Shown: positions 47,167 through 56,389 of the stretch, in pieces | Layout of the letters: each line of letters begins with the position of its first letter | Position numbering within the stretch: position 1 is the first letter of the stretch | Source: Streptomyces griseoflavus | GTDB taxonomy: Bacteria; Actinomycetota; Actinomycetes; Streptomycetales; Streptomycetaceae | DNA length: 64,000 bases | Direction: 5' to 3' | Assembly: GCF_014649995.1 (NCBI RefSeq) | Contig: NZ_BMUC01000001.1 | Span: forward strand, 676,865 to 740,864 | Position numbers and translations under genes: made by a program | The notes under the pieces: model-generated | Databases searched by the model: none | Seen by the model: only the letters and a program-made list of their open reading frames with translations | What the model was told of the DNA's origin: nothing

Positions 47167-47287
47167 GACTTCGCTCGCCTGCCTTTCGACGGGGACGGGG
47201 ACGAGGTCCGCGCGGCGGCACTGTCGGGCGGGCCGAAGCCAGCGACGATAGGCGCCGTTCGCCCCCTTACGGGCGGTACGCGACTAG

Positions 47288-47300
47288 ATGCATAGTGCAT
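47288..47300. promoter_or_regulatory. Palindrome upstream of the ProP-type gene
   Basis: ATGCA-TAG-TGCAT (47288-47300), followed by another GTAAATGC half-site. It is an A+T-rich island in a divergent promoter region and may be an operator of a GntR-type regulator. Nothing coding is seen between 47167 and about 47559. Confidence 0.4.
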
Positions 47301-47559
47301 GTAAATGCCGTGTGTACAGGGACGCGGCACCGTCACCGGACGCCCCGGGCGCCCACCCGTTGTGATGCTTCTCGCGTCAACCGCGGGCACCGCGACCCGG
47401 CGCGGACTATCGTCATCCGGACAAAAGTGAGCGGGCCGTCAGGTGAAGCCTCGGTTTCCTGCGTCCTGTCCAGGGAGTGCCGCGGGCCGCACGGGGCGCG
47501 CGGGACGCACCCCACGCACGGGACGCACGGAGCGAAACGGGGCGGGAGGCCGACGAGGC

Positions 47560-49614
47560 GTGGCGAACGCGGAGCGCGGTGGACGACCGACGGAGTCACT
47601 CGGGGCGACGGCCGCCGACGGCACCCGGGCACGGCTGCGCGTGGCGCGCCTGGGACTGTGGCTGCTCGCCGCCCTCCTCGCCGTACGCCAGGTCGCCGCC
47701 GTCCTCACCACGCCCAGCGGGGAGCGCCTGACGGCCCTGGAGACCTGGGTGGGCCCCGACGGCGTCCTGCACACCGGCGGCTCCCTCTACGACTCGACCC
47801 GGTTCACCGGCACCCCCCTGGCCGGGCTCGTCCTCAAACCCCTCACCCGCACCGCGGAACAGGCCCTCGGCTGGGGCTGGACCTTCGGCACCCTGCTGCT
47901 GGTCGTCGCCCTCGGCCTGACCGCCGCCCGCGCACTGCCCCAGCCGGCCGGCCGGCGCACCGCGATCCTCGCCGCGCCCGTCGCCGTCACCCTGCTCATG
48001 CTGTCCCTGCCGGTGCGCAACACCCTCTGGCTCGGCCAGACCAGCATCATCCCGGTCCTGCTCGTCCTGCTGGGCTGCTTCGCCGTCCGCGGCCGGCACG
48101 CCGGCGGCGTCCTCATCGGCGTCGCGGCGGCCCTCCAGCCGACCCTGCTCCTCTTCGCCCCGCTGCTGTGGTGCACCGGCCGCCGCCGGGTCGCGGCCGC
48201 CACCGGCGTCACCTTCACCGCCCTCACCGCGCTCGCCTGGGCCGCGATGCCGCACGACTCCTCCACCTACTGGGTGCGCCACCTGGCGGGCGCCGGCCTC
48301 GGCGGCCCCGCCGACGCCCTCGCCAACCAGTCCCTGCACGGCGCCCTGCTCCGCCTCGGCCTCGAAGGGCCCCTGGAGATCGCCGTCCTCCTGCTGCTCG
48401 GCGCCGCCGTCGTGGTCCTCGCCCTGCGCCGCGCCGTCCACTACGCCCACGACGGCCAGTTACTCCTCGCGGTCGCCGTCACCGGCTGCGCCGCCATCGT
48501 GATCGCCCCGACCGCGTGGCAGCACCAGCTGCTGTGGGTGCTGCTCACCGCCGTCGGCCGGGTCGGCGGACGCGCCCGCGACCGGATGGTGTGGCCCCTC
48601 GCCGTCGTCCTCGTCATGACGCTGCCGGCGAAGATGATGCTGCCGAACATGGCGTTCCTGTACCCGGTGCGGGACAACGTCGTCCTCCTCGCCGCCCTGG
48701 CCGCCGCCACCGCCGTCCCCTTCCTCTCCCGCGCCTCCCGCCACTTCCGCACCCCCGCCCCCACCCCGTACGCCCCGCCCGTCCCGGCACGCTTCGCGTT
48801 CGTCCCCCTGCTGCCGTTCCTGCGCCGGGTGCTCATCCGCCCGAACCTCCTGCTCGAACTCCTCCTGATCCGCGTCACCTACGCCGCGTACGCCCAGGTC
48901 CGGCTCGCCGCGACCGGCGGCAGCAACTCGGCGGGCCGGGCCCGCGCCGAGGAACACGGACAGCAGATCCTCGACCTCGAGCGGCTGCTCCGCATGGACA
49001 TCGAACACGCCGTCAACCACGCCGTGGTGAGGATCGGCTGGCTGCGGGACTTCTTCGACCTCTACTACACGTCGTTCCACTTCGTCGTCCCGCTGACCGT
49101 GCTGGGCCTGCTGTACTGGCGCCGCCCCGTCGACTACCGCTGGGCCCGTTCGGCCCTCGGCTTCACCACCCTGCTCGCCCTCGTCGGCTTCTGGCTCTAC
49201 CCGCTCGCCCCGCCCCGCCTCATGCCGGACCTCGGCATCATCGACACGGTGCACGGCGTCCAGGACTTCGCCCAGCCCGACTACGGCACCCTCACCCACC
49301 TCACCAACCAGTACGCGGCGATGCCGTCGCTGCACTTCGGCTGGTCCCTGTGGTGCGGGCTGGTCATCGCGATCATCGCGCCGAGGCCCTGGATGAAGGT
49401 CCTCGGCCTCCTCCATCCCCTCTTCACGGCCGCCGCCATCGTCGCCACCGGCAACCACTGGATCCTGGACGCGGCCGGCGGCGCGCTCGTCGTCGGCGGC
49501 GGCTTCGGCCTGACGTACCTCCTCCAGGGCCCCCGCGCCGCCACGGCGGTGGTGGCCGCCACCGGGTCCGGCGGCGAGCGGCCGGTGCCGGCGAAGGACC
49601 GTACGCCGAGCTGA
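47560..49614 (+). CDS. Bifunctional GT87-type glycosyltransferase/PAP2-family membrane protein
   Basis: A 684-residue polytopic protein with two modules. Residues about 25-395 form a DUF2029/GT87-like multi-helix membrane glycosyltransferase (related to mannosyltransferases using polyprenyl-phosphate sugars). Residues about 420-665 form a PAP2-type phosphatase/phosphotransferase; its signatures are RRPVDYRWARS (motif 1), YAAMPSLHFGWSLW (motif 2, PSxH) and GNHWILDAAGG (motif 3, catalytic His and Asp). This is the inositol-phosphotransferase-like PAP2 subtype. The GTG at 47560 is preferred; an earlier GTG at 47443 would add 39 Arg/Gly/Thr-rich residues. It likely builds or remodels lipid-linked glycans. 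Confidence 0.9.
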   Translation: MANAERGGRPTESLGATAADGTRARLRVARLGLWLLAALLAVRQVAAVLTTPSGERLTALETWVGPDGVLHTGGSLYDSTRFTGTPLAGLVLKPLTRTAEQALGWGWTFGTLLLVVALGLTAARALPQPAGRRTAILAAPVAVTLLMLSLPVRNTLWLGQTSIIPVLLVLLGCFAVRGRHAGGVLIGVAAALQPTLLLFAPLLWCTGRRRVAAATGVTFTALTALAWAAMPHDSSTYWVRHLAGAGLGGPADALANQSLHGALLRLGLEGPLEIAVLLLLGAAVVVLALRRAVHYAHDGQLLLAVAVTGCAAIVIAPTAWQHQLLWVLLTAVGRVGGRARDRMVWPLAVVLVMTLPAKMMLPNMAFLYPVRDNVVLLAALAAATAVPFLSRASRHFRTPAPTPYAPPVPARFAFVPLLPFLRRVLIRPNLLLELLLIRVTYAAYAQVRLAATGGSNSAGRARAEEHGQQILDLERLLRMDIEHAVNHAVVRIGWLRDFFDLYYTSFHFVVPLTVLGLLYWRRPVDYRWARSALGFTTLLALVGFWLYPLAPPRLMPDLGIIDTVHGVQDFAQPDYGTLTHLTNQYAAMPSLHFGWSLWCGLVIAIIAPRPWMKVLGLLHPLFTAAAIVATGNHWILDAAGGALVVGGGFGLTYLLQGPRAATAVVAATGSGGERPVPAKDRTPS

Positions 49615-49701
49615 CCCGGTGTCCTCGCCGGCCCAGGAGCGGTGTCAGTGTGCTGACGTAGTCTTCCGGCCACCGCACACCGACCGTGAGGACCAAAGGA
49701 A

Positions 49702-51210
49702 TTGACCGGCCTGTTTGCTTTCCCCCTGCCCTTCCGCGCCGCCACTTTCATGGGGTCCGCGACACCCCGGACGCTGCGGGAACTCGACATGATGCGGTGC
49801 AGCGCCCACATACGGGCCAAGCCCGGGTGGTTCGACAAGATGAACGACGCGGACGTCGTCGCCCGGTGGACGCGGGAAGCGGCCGACCAGGGCCTCACCG
49901 AAGCGCAGGTCCGCTACGTGCTCGCCGAACTCCGGCACTACGCCGCGCTGCGGGACCCGCGGACCGGCGTCGAGGTGTCCGCCGTCGACGGGGTGTGGCA
50001 GTCGGACACCCTGATCGACGACGGGCTCGCGACCCGGCTGCGCGAGGCGGTCCGGGTCCTGGAGGAGGTCCCCGAAGCGGAGAAGGACTGGCATCCCGGA
50101 TCCGACGGCCAGGTACTGGACCTGGTGCATCCCTCGCTCTTCTGCCTGGTGCGAGAGGTGAGCGGGGCACCCGGGCGGGCTTGGCACAACCCGACCGGCC
50201 CGTACGCCAGATACGAGTTCTCGGAGCGGTTCCAGTGGCTGCCCACGGACGTCGACGTGAGTGACGGCGGCGATGTCGCCTTCCGCTCGTACGTCAACAA
50301 CGTCCACCCCGAGGAGCATCGCGAACTGGCCGCGGTCCTGCCGGACCTGTTCGCGCGTTTCCGCCCGCTCTTCGAGAACGTGCTCACGGATCTGCGCCAT
50401 CCGAGACCCCTGCGCATCGACGCCGACTCCTACGGGTGGTACGACTCGGAACCGGAGTACCCGCACAGGTCCTCGTACCCGGACGACGAGGCCTACGAGA
50501 AGGCCCGGAGCGCCTGGCGGGAGGCCTGCGACGCCTGGTACGCCAACCGCCGCCCGGTCGTCCCGGACGCCCCGGTCTTCACCCCGCCCGAGGTGCCCGG
50601 CGACTCCGACCGGATCGACCTGCGGGGCCGCCGTCTCCAGGTCGTCGTCAAGCTCGCCACCATCTGTCTCACCCCGGACAAGCCCGAGTACGCGGGCGGT
50701 TCCTGGCACGTCGAGGGAATGCTGAACGAGCGGATCGTCTCGACCGGCATCTACTACTGGGACAGCGAGAACATCACCGAGAGCCGGCTGGGTTTCCGGA
50801 CGGCACTCGACGAACCGGAGTACGAACAGAACGACGACGACGGCGTGCGTGAGGTGTACGGCCTGGAGAACGAGGGCGCGCTGAACCAGCTGCTGGGATC
50901 GGCGTCGACCCCGGCGGGCCGCTGTCTGGCGTTCCCGAACGTGCTGCAGCACCGGGTCGGCTCGTTCCGCCTCGAGGACCCCACCCGCCCGGGGCACCGC
51001 AAGATCCTCGCGTTCTTCCTGGTCGACCCGTCGGAGACGCTCGTCTCGACCTCCGACGTGCCTCCGCAGCAACCATGGTCCGACACCTCGACCATGACGC
51101 TCGACGAGGCGAAGGAGTACCGCGAACAGCTCATGCGGGAACGCAAGTTCTTCGTCGACGAGCACAACGAGCAGATCTACGAACGCCAGTTCTCCCTCTG
51201 CGAGCACTGA
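49702..51210 (+). CDS. DUF4246 protein, putative Fe(II)/2-oxoglutarate dioxygenase-like
   Basis: A 502-residue soluble protein of the DUF4246 family, better known from fungi. The N-terminus has FPLPF and RTLRELDMMRCSAHIRAKPGWFDK (here about residues 23-46), as in the fungal proteins. The C-terminal half looks like a double-stranded beta helix: a putative metal pair in SWHVEGM (His-x-Glu, about 335-340), a distal His in VLQHRVGSF (about 416-419), and an Arg in GHRKILAFFLVDP for the co-substrate. Those motifs are those of a 2-oxoglutarate oxygenase with Glu replacing Asp; activity is inferred. The TTG start at 49702 keeps the conserved FPLPF; AAAGGA lies just before it. No signal peptide. Confidence 0.85.
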   Translation: MTGLFAFPLPFRAATFMGSATPRTLRELDMMRCSAHIRAKPGWFDKMNDADVVARWTREAADQGLTEAQVRYVLAELRHYAALRDPRTGVEVSAVDGVWQSDTLIDDGLATRLREAVRVLEEVPEAEKDWHPGSDGQVLDLVHPSLFCLVREVSGAPGRAWHNPTGPYARYEFSERFQWLPTDVDVSDGGDVAFRSYVNNVHPEEHRELAAVLPDLFARFRPLFENVLTDLRHPRPLRIDADSYGWYDSEPEYPHRSSYPDDEAYEKARSAWREACDAWYANRRPVVPDAPVFTPPEVPGDSDRIDLRGRRLQVVVKLATICLTPDKPEYAGGSWHVEGMLNERIVSTGIYYWDSENITESRLGFRTALDEPEYEQNDDDGVREVYGLENEGALNQLLGSASTPAGRCLAFPNVLQHRVGSFRLEDPTRPGHRKILAFFLVDPSETLVSTSDVPPQQPWSDTSTMTLDEAKEYREQLMRERKFFVDEHNEQIYERQFSLCEH

Positions 51211-51243
51211 GAGAGCCGCCCGCCCCGGACGGTGGCGGGACGA

Positions 51244-51284
51244 CGAAGGCGGCGGCCCCGGGGATCATGGGGCCGCCGCCTTCG
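51244..51284. terminator. Terminator between the DUF4246 and SLT genes
   Basis: Perfect 16-bp stem (51244-51259 with 51269-51284), 9-base loop. The flanking genes are convergent. Confidence 0.85.
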
Positions 51285-51308
51285 GTACGGGGGTGCGTCC
51301 GGAGTGGA

Positions 51309-51725
51309 TCAGTACCAGTTGTTGGACTGCCAGAAGGACCAGGCGTCACAGGCGCTGCCGTAGCGGTCCTTCATGTAGTCCAGGCCCCACTTGATCTGGG
51401 TGGCGGGGTTGGTCTTCCAGTCGGAGCCGGCCGAGGCCATCTTGGAGGCCGGCAGCGCCTGGACCAGGCCGTAGGCGCCGCTGGAGGCGTTGGTGGCGGT
51501 GTGGTTCCAGCCGCTCTCGTGCTGGACGATCTTCGAGAAGCACTGGAACTCGGCCGAGTTGCCGATCATCTTCTGCGCCGTCGCCTGCGCCGAGGACGCG
51601 CTCGTGCTCGCGGCCTGGGCGGGCGCTGCGGCGATCAGGGTGCCGCAGGTGGCGGCGACCAGGGCGGCACCGGCGAGGGTCTTCTTCGGGGTGGCGACGG
51701 TGCGGAGGAAGGAAGCGGCGGACAC
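51309..51725 (-). CDS. Secreted SLT/lysozyme-like muralytic protein
   Basis: A 138-residue exported protein. The signal peptide covers about residues 1-39 (cleavage likely after AQA). The mature domain is a small goose-lysozyme/transglycosylase fold: FSKIVQHESGWNHTATNASSGAYGLVQALP (here about residues 62-91) with the catalytic Glu in HES, and KWGLDYMKDRYGSACDAWSFW (about 111-131). Its catalytic Glu and size are close to the resuscitation-promoting-factor/SLT group. It would cleave peptidoglycan during growth or germination. GTG start; AAAGG about 8 bases upstream. Confidence 0.92.
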   Translation of the reverse strand: MSAASFLRTVATPKKTLAGAALVAATCGTLIAAAPAQAASTSASSAQATAQKMIGNSAEFQCFSKIVQHESGWNHTATNASSGAYGLVQALPASKMASAGSDWKTNPATQIKWGLDYMKDRYGSACDAWSFWQSNNWY

Positions 51726-52028
51726 AGGCGGCCTTTCGGTCGGAAGCAGGGGAGTCGCGCTACGCCGTGCCGGATGCCGCGGTGTGCGGCGGGGGCATAC
51801 GTCGGCGCCGCGACCCCGTGGAGGGCGTCGGCGCCTGGCGACTGCTCCACAGAAACAAATCCGGGCATTGCCCGCAAAGACCCCTTTTACTACCCGGGGT
51901 CGGGGAACGGCCGACTCGGCGGGTCGCGTGCCCCGGGACGACCGGGGAGCCGCTACGGTGCCGGGTCGTAGGTGACGCGGGTCATGTGGGGTGGTTCACC
52001 CTCTCGCGCACACCGTGCGTCCGGCGCG
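51726..52028. other. 303-base intergenic leader of the SLT gene
   Basis: It holds a 13-base palindrome CGGGCATTGCCCG at 51862-51874 beside an A-rich patch (51850-51860 and 51875-51890), a small hairpin CCCCGG-GACGA-CCGGGG at 51931-51947 that may end the upstream ECF operon, and no coding frame. SLT and Rpf genes of Streptomyces often have ydaO-type c-di-AMP riboswitches, but the expected conserved core is not visible here. Confidence 0.4.
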
Positions 52029-52877
52029 TCACTCAGGGGTGCCCCCGAATGTGACCGGGGCCTCGAAGGCGGCCCTGCGGGTGGCCCGGCGCAGCGCCTT
52101 GAGGAGGGCGGTGCCCACGGTGAGGGTCAGGACGACCGTGACCAGGGCGCGGCCCAGGTCCCAGCCGAGGGACGTCGCCAGGCAGTAGGTCACGAAACGG
52201 GCCAGGTTGGCGGGGAGCGAGGCGTCCGGGTCGAAGGAGATGTTCGAGGCCAGCGCGGACATGAAGGGCCAGCCCGCCATGTTCATCACGGTGCCGTAGG
52301 CGAAGGCCGCCAGGAAGCCGTACCCGGCGAGCATCCACAGCTCCGCCCGGCCGCGCAGCCGGTCGGGGCCCGGCAGGAAGCCCGCGCCCATCGTGAACCA
52401 GCCCATCGCCAGCATCTGGAACGGCAGCCAGGGGCCCACACCGCCGGTGAGCAGCGCGGACGCGAACATCGTCACCGAGCCGAGCACGAAGCCGAAGCCG
52501 GGACCGAGGACCCGGCCGCTGAGGACCATGAGGAAGAACATGGGTTCCAGACCGGCCGTGCCCGCGCCGATGGGACGCAGGGCGGCGCCCGTCGCGGCGA
52601 GGACGCCGAGCATCGCCACCGCCTTCGGGCCCAGGCCCGACTCCGAGATCGTCGCCGCCACGACCGCGACCAGGAGGACCAGCAGGCCCGCGAAGAGCCA
52701 CGGCGCGTCCTGGGCGTGGGCGTTCACGGCGGAGGCGGGCGGGGCGAGGAAGGGCCAGCCGAAGCCGGCCACGCCCACCGCGCTGACCAGGGCGAGGGAC
52801 AGCCAGGAGCGTGGACCCAGGCGGATGGCGCGGGCCTGGCGGTCCGGCCGGCGTCCCGTGGTGCTGGGCGGCGTCAT
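52029..52877 (-). CDS. ECF transporter substrate-specificity component (S component), probable corrinoid
   Basis: A 282-residue protein with about six membrane helices, N-terminus cytosolic and basic. Core features of S components are present: PIGAGTAGLEPMFFLMVLSGRVLGPGFGF in helix 3-4 (here about residues 101-129), and small-residue-rich helices for contact with EcfT. It is the last gene of an operon controlled by a cobalamin riboswitch, so cobalamin or a precursor is the likely substrate (a CbrT-like role). The ATG overlaps the ATPase stop by 4 bases (ATGA). Confidence 0.9.
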   Translation of the reverse strand: MTPPSTTGRRPDRQARAIRLGPRSWLSLALVSAVGVAGFGWPFLAPPASAVNAHAQDAPWLFAGLLVLLVAVVAATISESGLGPKAVAMLGVLAATGAALRPIGAGTAGLEPMFFLMVLSGRVLGPGFGFVLGSVTMFASALLTGGVGPWLPFQMLAMGWFTMGAGFLPGPDRLRGRAELWMLAGYGFLAAFAYGTVMNMAGWPFMSALASNISFDPDASLPANLARFVTYCLATSLGWDLGRALVTVVLTLTVGTALLKALRRATRRAAFEAPVTFGGTPE

Positions 52878-54532
52878 CGGCTCAGCGCCTCACGGACCTG
52901 GGAGACGGTGAGCCAGGCCTGCGGGGCCAGGATCTTCGCCACCTGCGGGGCGAAGGACGGGGACGCCACGACCACCTCGGCCGACGGCCCGTCCGCGATC
53001 ACCTCGCCCTCGGCGAGCAGGACGACCCGGTGGGCGAGCTCCGCCGCCAGTTCCACGTCGTGCGTGGCCAGCACGATGGCGTGGCCCTCGGCGGCCAGTT
53101 CGCGCAGGAGTGTGACCAGGCGGGCCTTCGCCGCGTAGTCCAGGCCCCGGGTCGGTTCGTCGAGCAGCAGGAGGGGCGGGCGGGCGGTGAGGACGACGGC
53201 GAGGGCGAGGGTCAGGCGCTGGCCCTCGGAGAGGTCGCGGGGGTGGACGTCGTCGGCCACGGCGGGGAGGAGCCGCGTGAGCAGGGCGCGGCAGGTGCCG
53301 GGGGCCGCCTCCGCGTCCCGGTCGGCGGCCGCGCACTCCGCCGCGACCGTGTCCGCGTAGAGCAGGTCGCGGGGTTCCTGGGGGACCAGGCCGACCCGGC
53401 GGACCAGGTCGCGGGGGCGGGTGCGGTGGGGGACGGCGTCTCCGGCGCGGACCGAGCCCGAGGAGGGGGCGACCAGGCCCACCAGCGCGCCGAGCAGCGT
53501 CGACTTTCCGGCGCCGTTGCGGCCCATCAGGGCGATCGTCTCGCCGCGGGTGACCGTCAGGTCGACCTCGCGCAGCGCCTGGACGCGGTCGCGGCGCACC
53601 GAGAGGGAGCGGACCTCGGCCACCGGAGCGGTGGTGCCGCTCGCCCTCGCGCGCGGGAAGAGGCGCCGGGCGGGCGCGGGGGGCGTGGGCGCGGGGCCTG
53701 TCCGGTGCGGTTCGTGGCCGGCCAGGCGCTCGCGCAGCGCACCCGCCTCGCGGCGGGCGTCGCGGACCGTCAGGGGGAGGGGCGACCAGTCGGCGAGGCG
53801 GCCCAGGGCGACCACCGGGGGGTGGACGGGGGAGACCGCCATCACCTCCGCCGGGGTGCCCAGCCACGGGCGCTCACCGGGGCCCGGCAGCAGGGCGACC
53901 TGGTCGGCGTACTGGACGACGCGTTCCAGCCGGTGCTCGGCCATGAGGACGGTGGTGCCCAGGTCGTGGACCAGGCGCTGGAGGACGGCCAGGACCTCCT
54001 CGGCCGCCGCCGGGTCCAGGGCGGACGTCGGCTCGTCCAGGACCAGGACCCGGGGGTGGGGGGTGAGGACCGAGCCGATGGCGACGCGCTGCCGCTGACC
54101 GCCGGAGAGGGTGGCGATGGGACGGTCGCGCAGGTCGGCCAGGCCCAGGAGGTCAAGCGTCTCCTCGACCCTGCGGCGCATCACGTCCGGGGGGAGTCCC
54201 AGCGACTCCATGCCGTAGGCGAGTTCGTCCTCCACCGTGTCCGTCACGAAGTGGGAGAGCGGGTCCTGACCCACCGTGCCCACCACGTCGGCCAGTTCGC
54301 GCGGCTTGTGGGTGCGGGTGTCGCGGCCGGCGACCGTGACCCGGCCGTGCAGGGTGCCGCCGGTGAAGTGCGGCACCAGTCCGCTCACCGCACCCAGCAC
54401 GGTCGACTTGCCGACGCCGGACGGGCCGACGAGGAGCACCAGTTCGCCCTCGGGCACCTCGAAGTCGACGCCCTGGACGGCGGGTCCGGGTGATCCGTCG
54501 TAGGTCACCGACACGTTCTCGAAGCGGATCAC
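52874..54532 (-). CDS. ECF transporter ATPase with two fused ABC domains
   Basis: A 552-residue energy module. The N-terminal domain has Walker A GPSGVGKST (about residues 36-44), signature LSGGQRQR (about 140-147) and Walker B VLVLDEPTSALD (about 162-173). The C-terminal domain has Walker A GRNGAGKST (about 335-343), a degenerate signature LSEGQRLT, and Walker B LLLLDEPTRGLD (about 459-470). This corresponds to EcfA1 and EcfA2 fused in one chain. It powers transport through EcfT. The GTG at 54532 overlaps the stop of the EcfT gene (GTGA); the frame continues upstream but only as an artefact of high G+C. Confidence 0.93.
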   Translation of the reverse strand: MIRFENVSVTYDGSPGPAVQGVDFEVPEGELVLLVGPSGVGKSTVLGAVSGLVPHFTGGTLHGRVTVAGRDTRTHKPRELADVVGTVGQDPLSHFVTDTVEDELAYGMESLGLPPDVMRRRVEETLDLLGLADLRDRPIATLSGGQRQRVAIGSVLTPHPRVLVLDEPTSALDPAAAEEVLAVLQRLVHDLGTTVLMAEHRLERVVQYADQVALLPGPGERPWLGTPAEVMAVSPVHPPVVALGRLADWSPLPLTVRDARREAGALRERLAGHEPHRTGPAPTPPAPARRLFPRARASGTTAPVAEVRSLSVRRDRVQALREVDLTVTRGETIALMGRNGAGKSTLLGALVGLVAPSSGSVRAGDAVPHRTRPRDLVRRVGLVPQEPRDLLYADTVAAECAAADRDAEAAPGTCRALLTRLLPAVADDVHPRDLSEGQRLTLALAVVLTARPPLLLLDEPTRGLDYAAKARLVTLLRELAAEGHAIVLATHDVELAAELAHRVVLLAEGEVIADGPSAEVVVASPSFAPQVAKILAPQAWLTVSQVREALSR

Positions 54533-55761
54533 GTCGTCGGCTCCTTGCGGGGGTGCGGCGCCTCGGGGGCGGGGGTGATGAGGGCGGGGAGCAGGCCGAT
54601 CAGGACGGCCGCCGCCGGCCACAGCGGGAGGGTGGGCGCGACGAGCGGCACCACGCCGGGGTTCAGGGCCGCCGGGTCGCGTGAGGCGGCGACGGTGAGG
54701 AGCGCGGCCACGGCGACCCCGGACGCGGTGACCAGCCAGGCCCGGGCGTCCCAGGCGTCCGGGCGGTACCGGGTGCGCAGGGTGCGGCGGCCGCCGAGCC
54801 AGAGGCCCGCGAGGGCGGCGGCGAGACCGGCGAGGAGGACGGGGACGCCGTAACTGCCGCCCTCGGCGGTGAGGAGTCCGTACGTTCCCGCGCAGACGCC
54901 GAGCAGACCGCCGAGGGTGAGGGCGGCCGTCGTGCGGCGGACGGCGGGCGGGACGGCGGCGGTACGGCCGTAACCGCGCGCGTCCATCGCCGCGGCGAGG
55001 GCGACGGAGCGCTCCAACGCGCCCTCCAGGACCGGGAGTCCCACCTGGAGGAGGCCCCGTACGCCCCGGTCGGGACGGCCGCGCAGACGGCGCGCGGCGC
55101 GCAGGCGGCGGACGTCGGCGATGAGGTGGGGGGCGAAGGTCAGCGCCACGACGACCGCCACGCCCATCTCGTACAGGGCGCCCGGGAGGGACTTCAGGAG
55201 GCGGGAGGGGTTGGCGAGGGCGTTCGCGGCGCCCACGCAGATGAGGAGCGTGGCCAGGCGGAGGGCGTCGTACAGGGCGAAGGTGAGGGCCTCCGCGGTC
55301 ACCCTGCCGCCGAGCCGGATGCCCTGGGCCCAGTCGGGCAGGGGCACTTCGGGGAGGGTGAACAGGGTGTGCGCGCCGGGGATGGGGGAGCCGAGGACCA
55401 CCGCGAAGACGAGGCGGATCAGGATGACCGCGACGGCGAGCTTGACGAAGGCGCCGTAGGAGCGGGACCAGGGCGTGTGGGGGCGGCGGGTCGCCACGAC
55501 GTAGGCGGAGGTGGCGATGAGCAGGGTGAGGAGGAGGGGGTTGGTGGTGCGGGTCGCGGCGGTGCCGAGGGCCAGCGCCCACAGCCACCAGGCACCGGGG
55601 TGCAGGGCCGGGGAGCGCCGGGGGCGGGCAGGGGCGGTCCGCCCGGCCGGTGTCTCCCGGGTCCCGTCCCCCCGCCCGGCCGCGCTCGGGCGGGGGGACC
55701 GCCACCGCCCACCCGTGCCGCTCGCGCGGGAGGGGTGGGCGGTGGGGTGCGCGTCACGCAC
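54529..55761 (-). CDS. ECF transporter transmembrane component EcfT (CbiQ-like)
   Basis: A 410-residue membrane protein. A long Pro/Arg-rich cytosolic tail (residues 1-50) precedes about eight hydrophobic segments. The coupling helices that contact the ATPases carry the expected short arginine motifs: RRLRAARRLRG (about 219-229) and AAAMDARGYG (about 250-259; A-R-G). EcfT joins the S component to the ATPases. The start overlaps the SCO2322-type gene by 8 bases and the stop overlaps the ATPase start by 4 bases, so the set is translated as one unit. Confidence 0.92.
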   Translation of the reverse strand: MRDAHPTAHPSRASGTGGRWRSPRPSAAGRGDGTRETPAGRTAPARPRRSPALHPGAWWLWALALGTAATRTTNPLLLTLLIATSAYVVATRRPHTPWSRSYGAFVKLAVAVILIRLVFAVVLGSPIPGAHTLFTLPEVPLPDWAQGIRLGGRVTAEALTFALYDALRLATLLICVGAANALANPSRLLKSLPGALYEMGVAVVVALTFAPHLIADVRRLRAARRLRGRPDRGVRGLLQVGLPVLEGALERSVALAAAMDARGYGRTAAVPPAVRRTTAALTLGGLLGVCAGTYGLLTAEGGSYGVPVLLAGLAAALAGLWLGGRRTLRTRYRPDAWDARAWLVTASGVAVAALLTVAASRDPAALNPGVVPLVAPTLPLWPAAAVLIGLLPALITPAPEAPHPRKEPTT

Positions 55762-56389
55762 GGCGGCGTACCTGCCAGACGGCCGCCGCTCCGAGCAGGG
55801 CCACCACGGCGATTCCCGCCACCAGGCCGACGCTGGGTCCGGAGTCCTCCGGCTCGGCCGGTTCCTTCGCGGGCGCGGCGGCCTTGCCGGCCGCGACCTG
55901 CTCTCCGCAGCCCTTCTGCGGGTAGCCCGATATCGCGCACAGCAGGGCGTTGGAGTCGTAGCGCAGCGGCTTGGCGACGGCGGCGAGGGCCTCCGCCGTG
56001 CTGGCGTCCTCGGCGATCTGCGCGCAGGCGGTGCGGCCGGCCGGCGGGGTCTCGCCGGACGGGGCGTCGGCGGGGGTGCCGAAGTCGATGACCAGCGCCA
56101 CGCGCTTCGTGCCGTCCTTCGCCGGGGTGCCGGCGCAGATGGTGTCGAAGTCCGCGGTGCCCCGGGGCTTGGCCGCGTCGCCGGAGTCCTCGCTGACGGA
56201 GAAGCGGAAGCCGTGCACGTCGCCGTCGGCGGGGCGGACCAGGGACGGGCCCTGGGTGGCGTACGTCCACGCCGTGCCGTCCTGCTCCCAGAAGGACCAG
56301 TAGCGGTAGCCGGCGGCCTGGGCCTGGCCCGCGCCCGCCAGCAGGGGCAGCAGCGCGGCCAGGAACAGGAGGGTGACCCGGCGGATCAC
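55754..56389 (-). CDS. SCO2322-family exported, membrane-anchored protein
   Basis: A 211-residue protein. A signal peptide (residues about 1-25, cleaved near AQA) is followed by an extracytoplasmic domain beginning AGYRYWSFWEQDGTAWTYAT, a Cys-containing middle (DTICAGTP, CAQIAED, LLCAISGYPQKGC, probably disulfides), and a C-terminal membrane helix with RRR stop (about 183-209). The family is known only as a neighbour of ECF transporters. It resembles the beta-domain partner of cobalamin-binding barrel proteins in size and place, which is an inference. GTG start overlaps the previous stop (GTGA). Confidence 0.85.
   Translation of the reverse strand: MIRRVTLLFLAALLPLLAGAGQAQAAGYRYWSFWEQDGTAWTYATQGPSLVRPADGDVHGFRFSVSEDSGDAAKPRGTADFDTICAGTPAKDGTKRVALVIDFGTPADAPSGETPPAGRTACAQIAEDASTAEALAAVAKPLRYDSNALLCAISGYPQKGCGEQVAAGKAAAPAKEPAEPEDSGPSVGLVAGIAVVALLGAAAVWQVRRRA

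Noticed and set aside
51726-52028. c-di-AMP (ydaO) riboswitch upstream of the SLT gene
   Set aside because: Expected from relatives in Streptomyces, but the conserved core sequence could not be found on the minus strand.
52874-55705. 943-codon reading of the ECF ATPase gene
   Set aside because: The frame stays open through the EcfT gene, but only the part after the GTG at 54532 has ABC motifs; upstream residues are Pro/Arg/His-rich noise.
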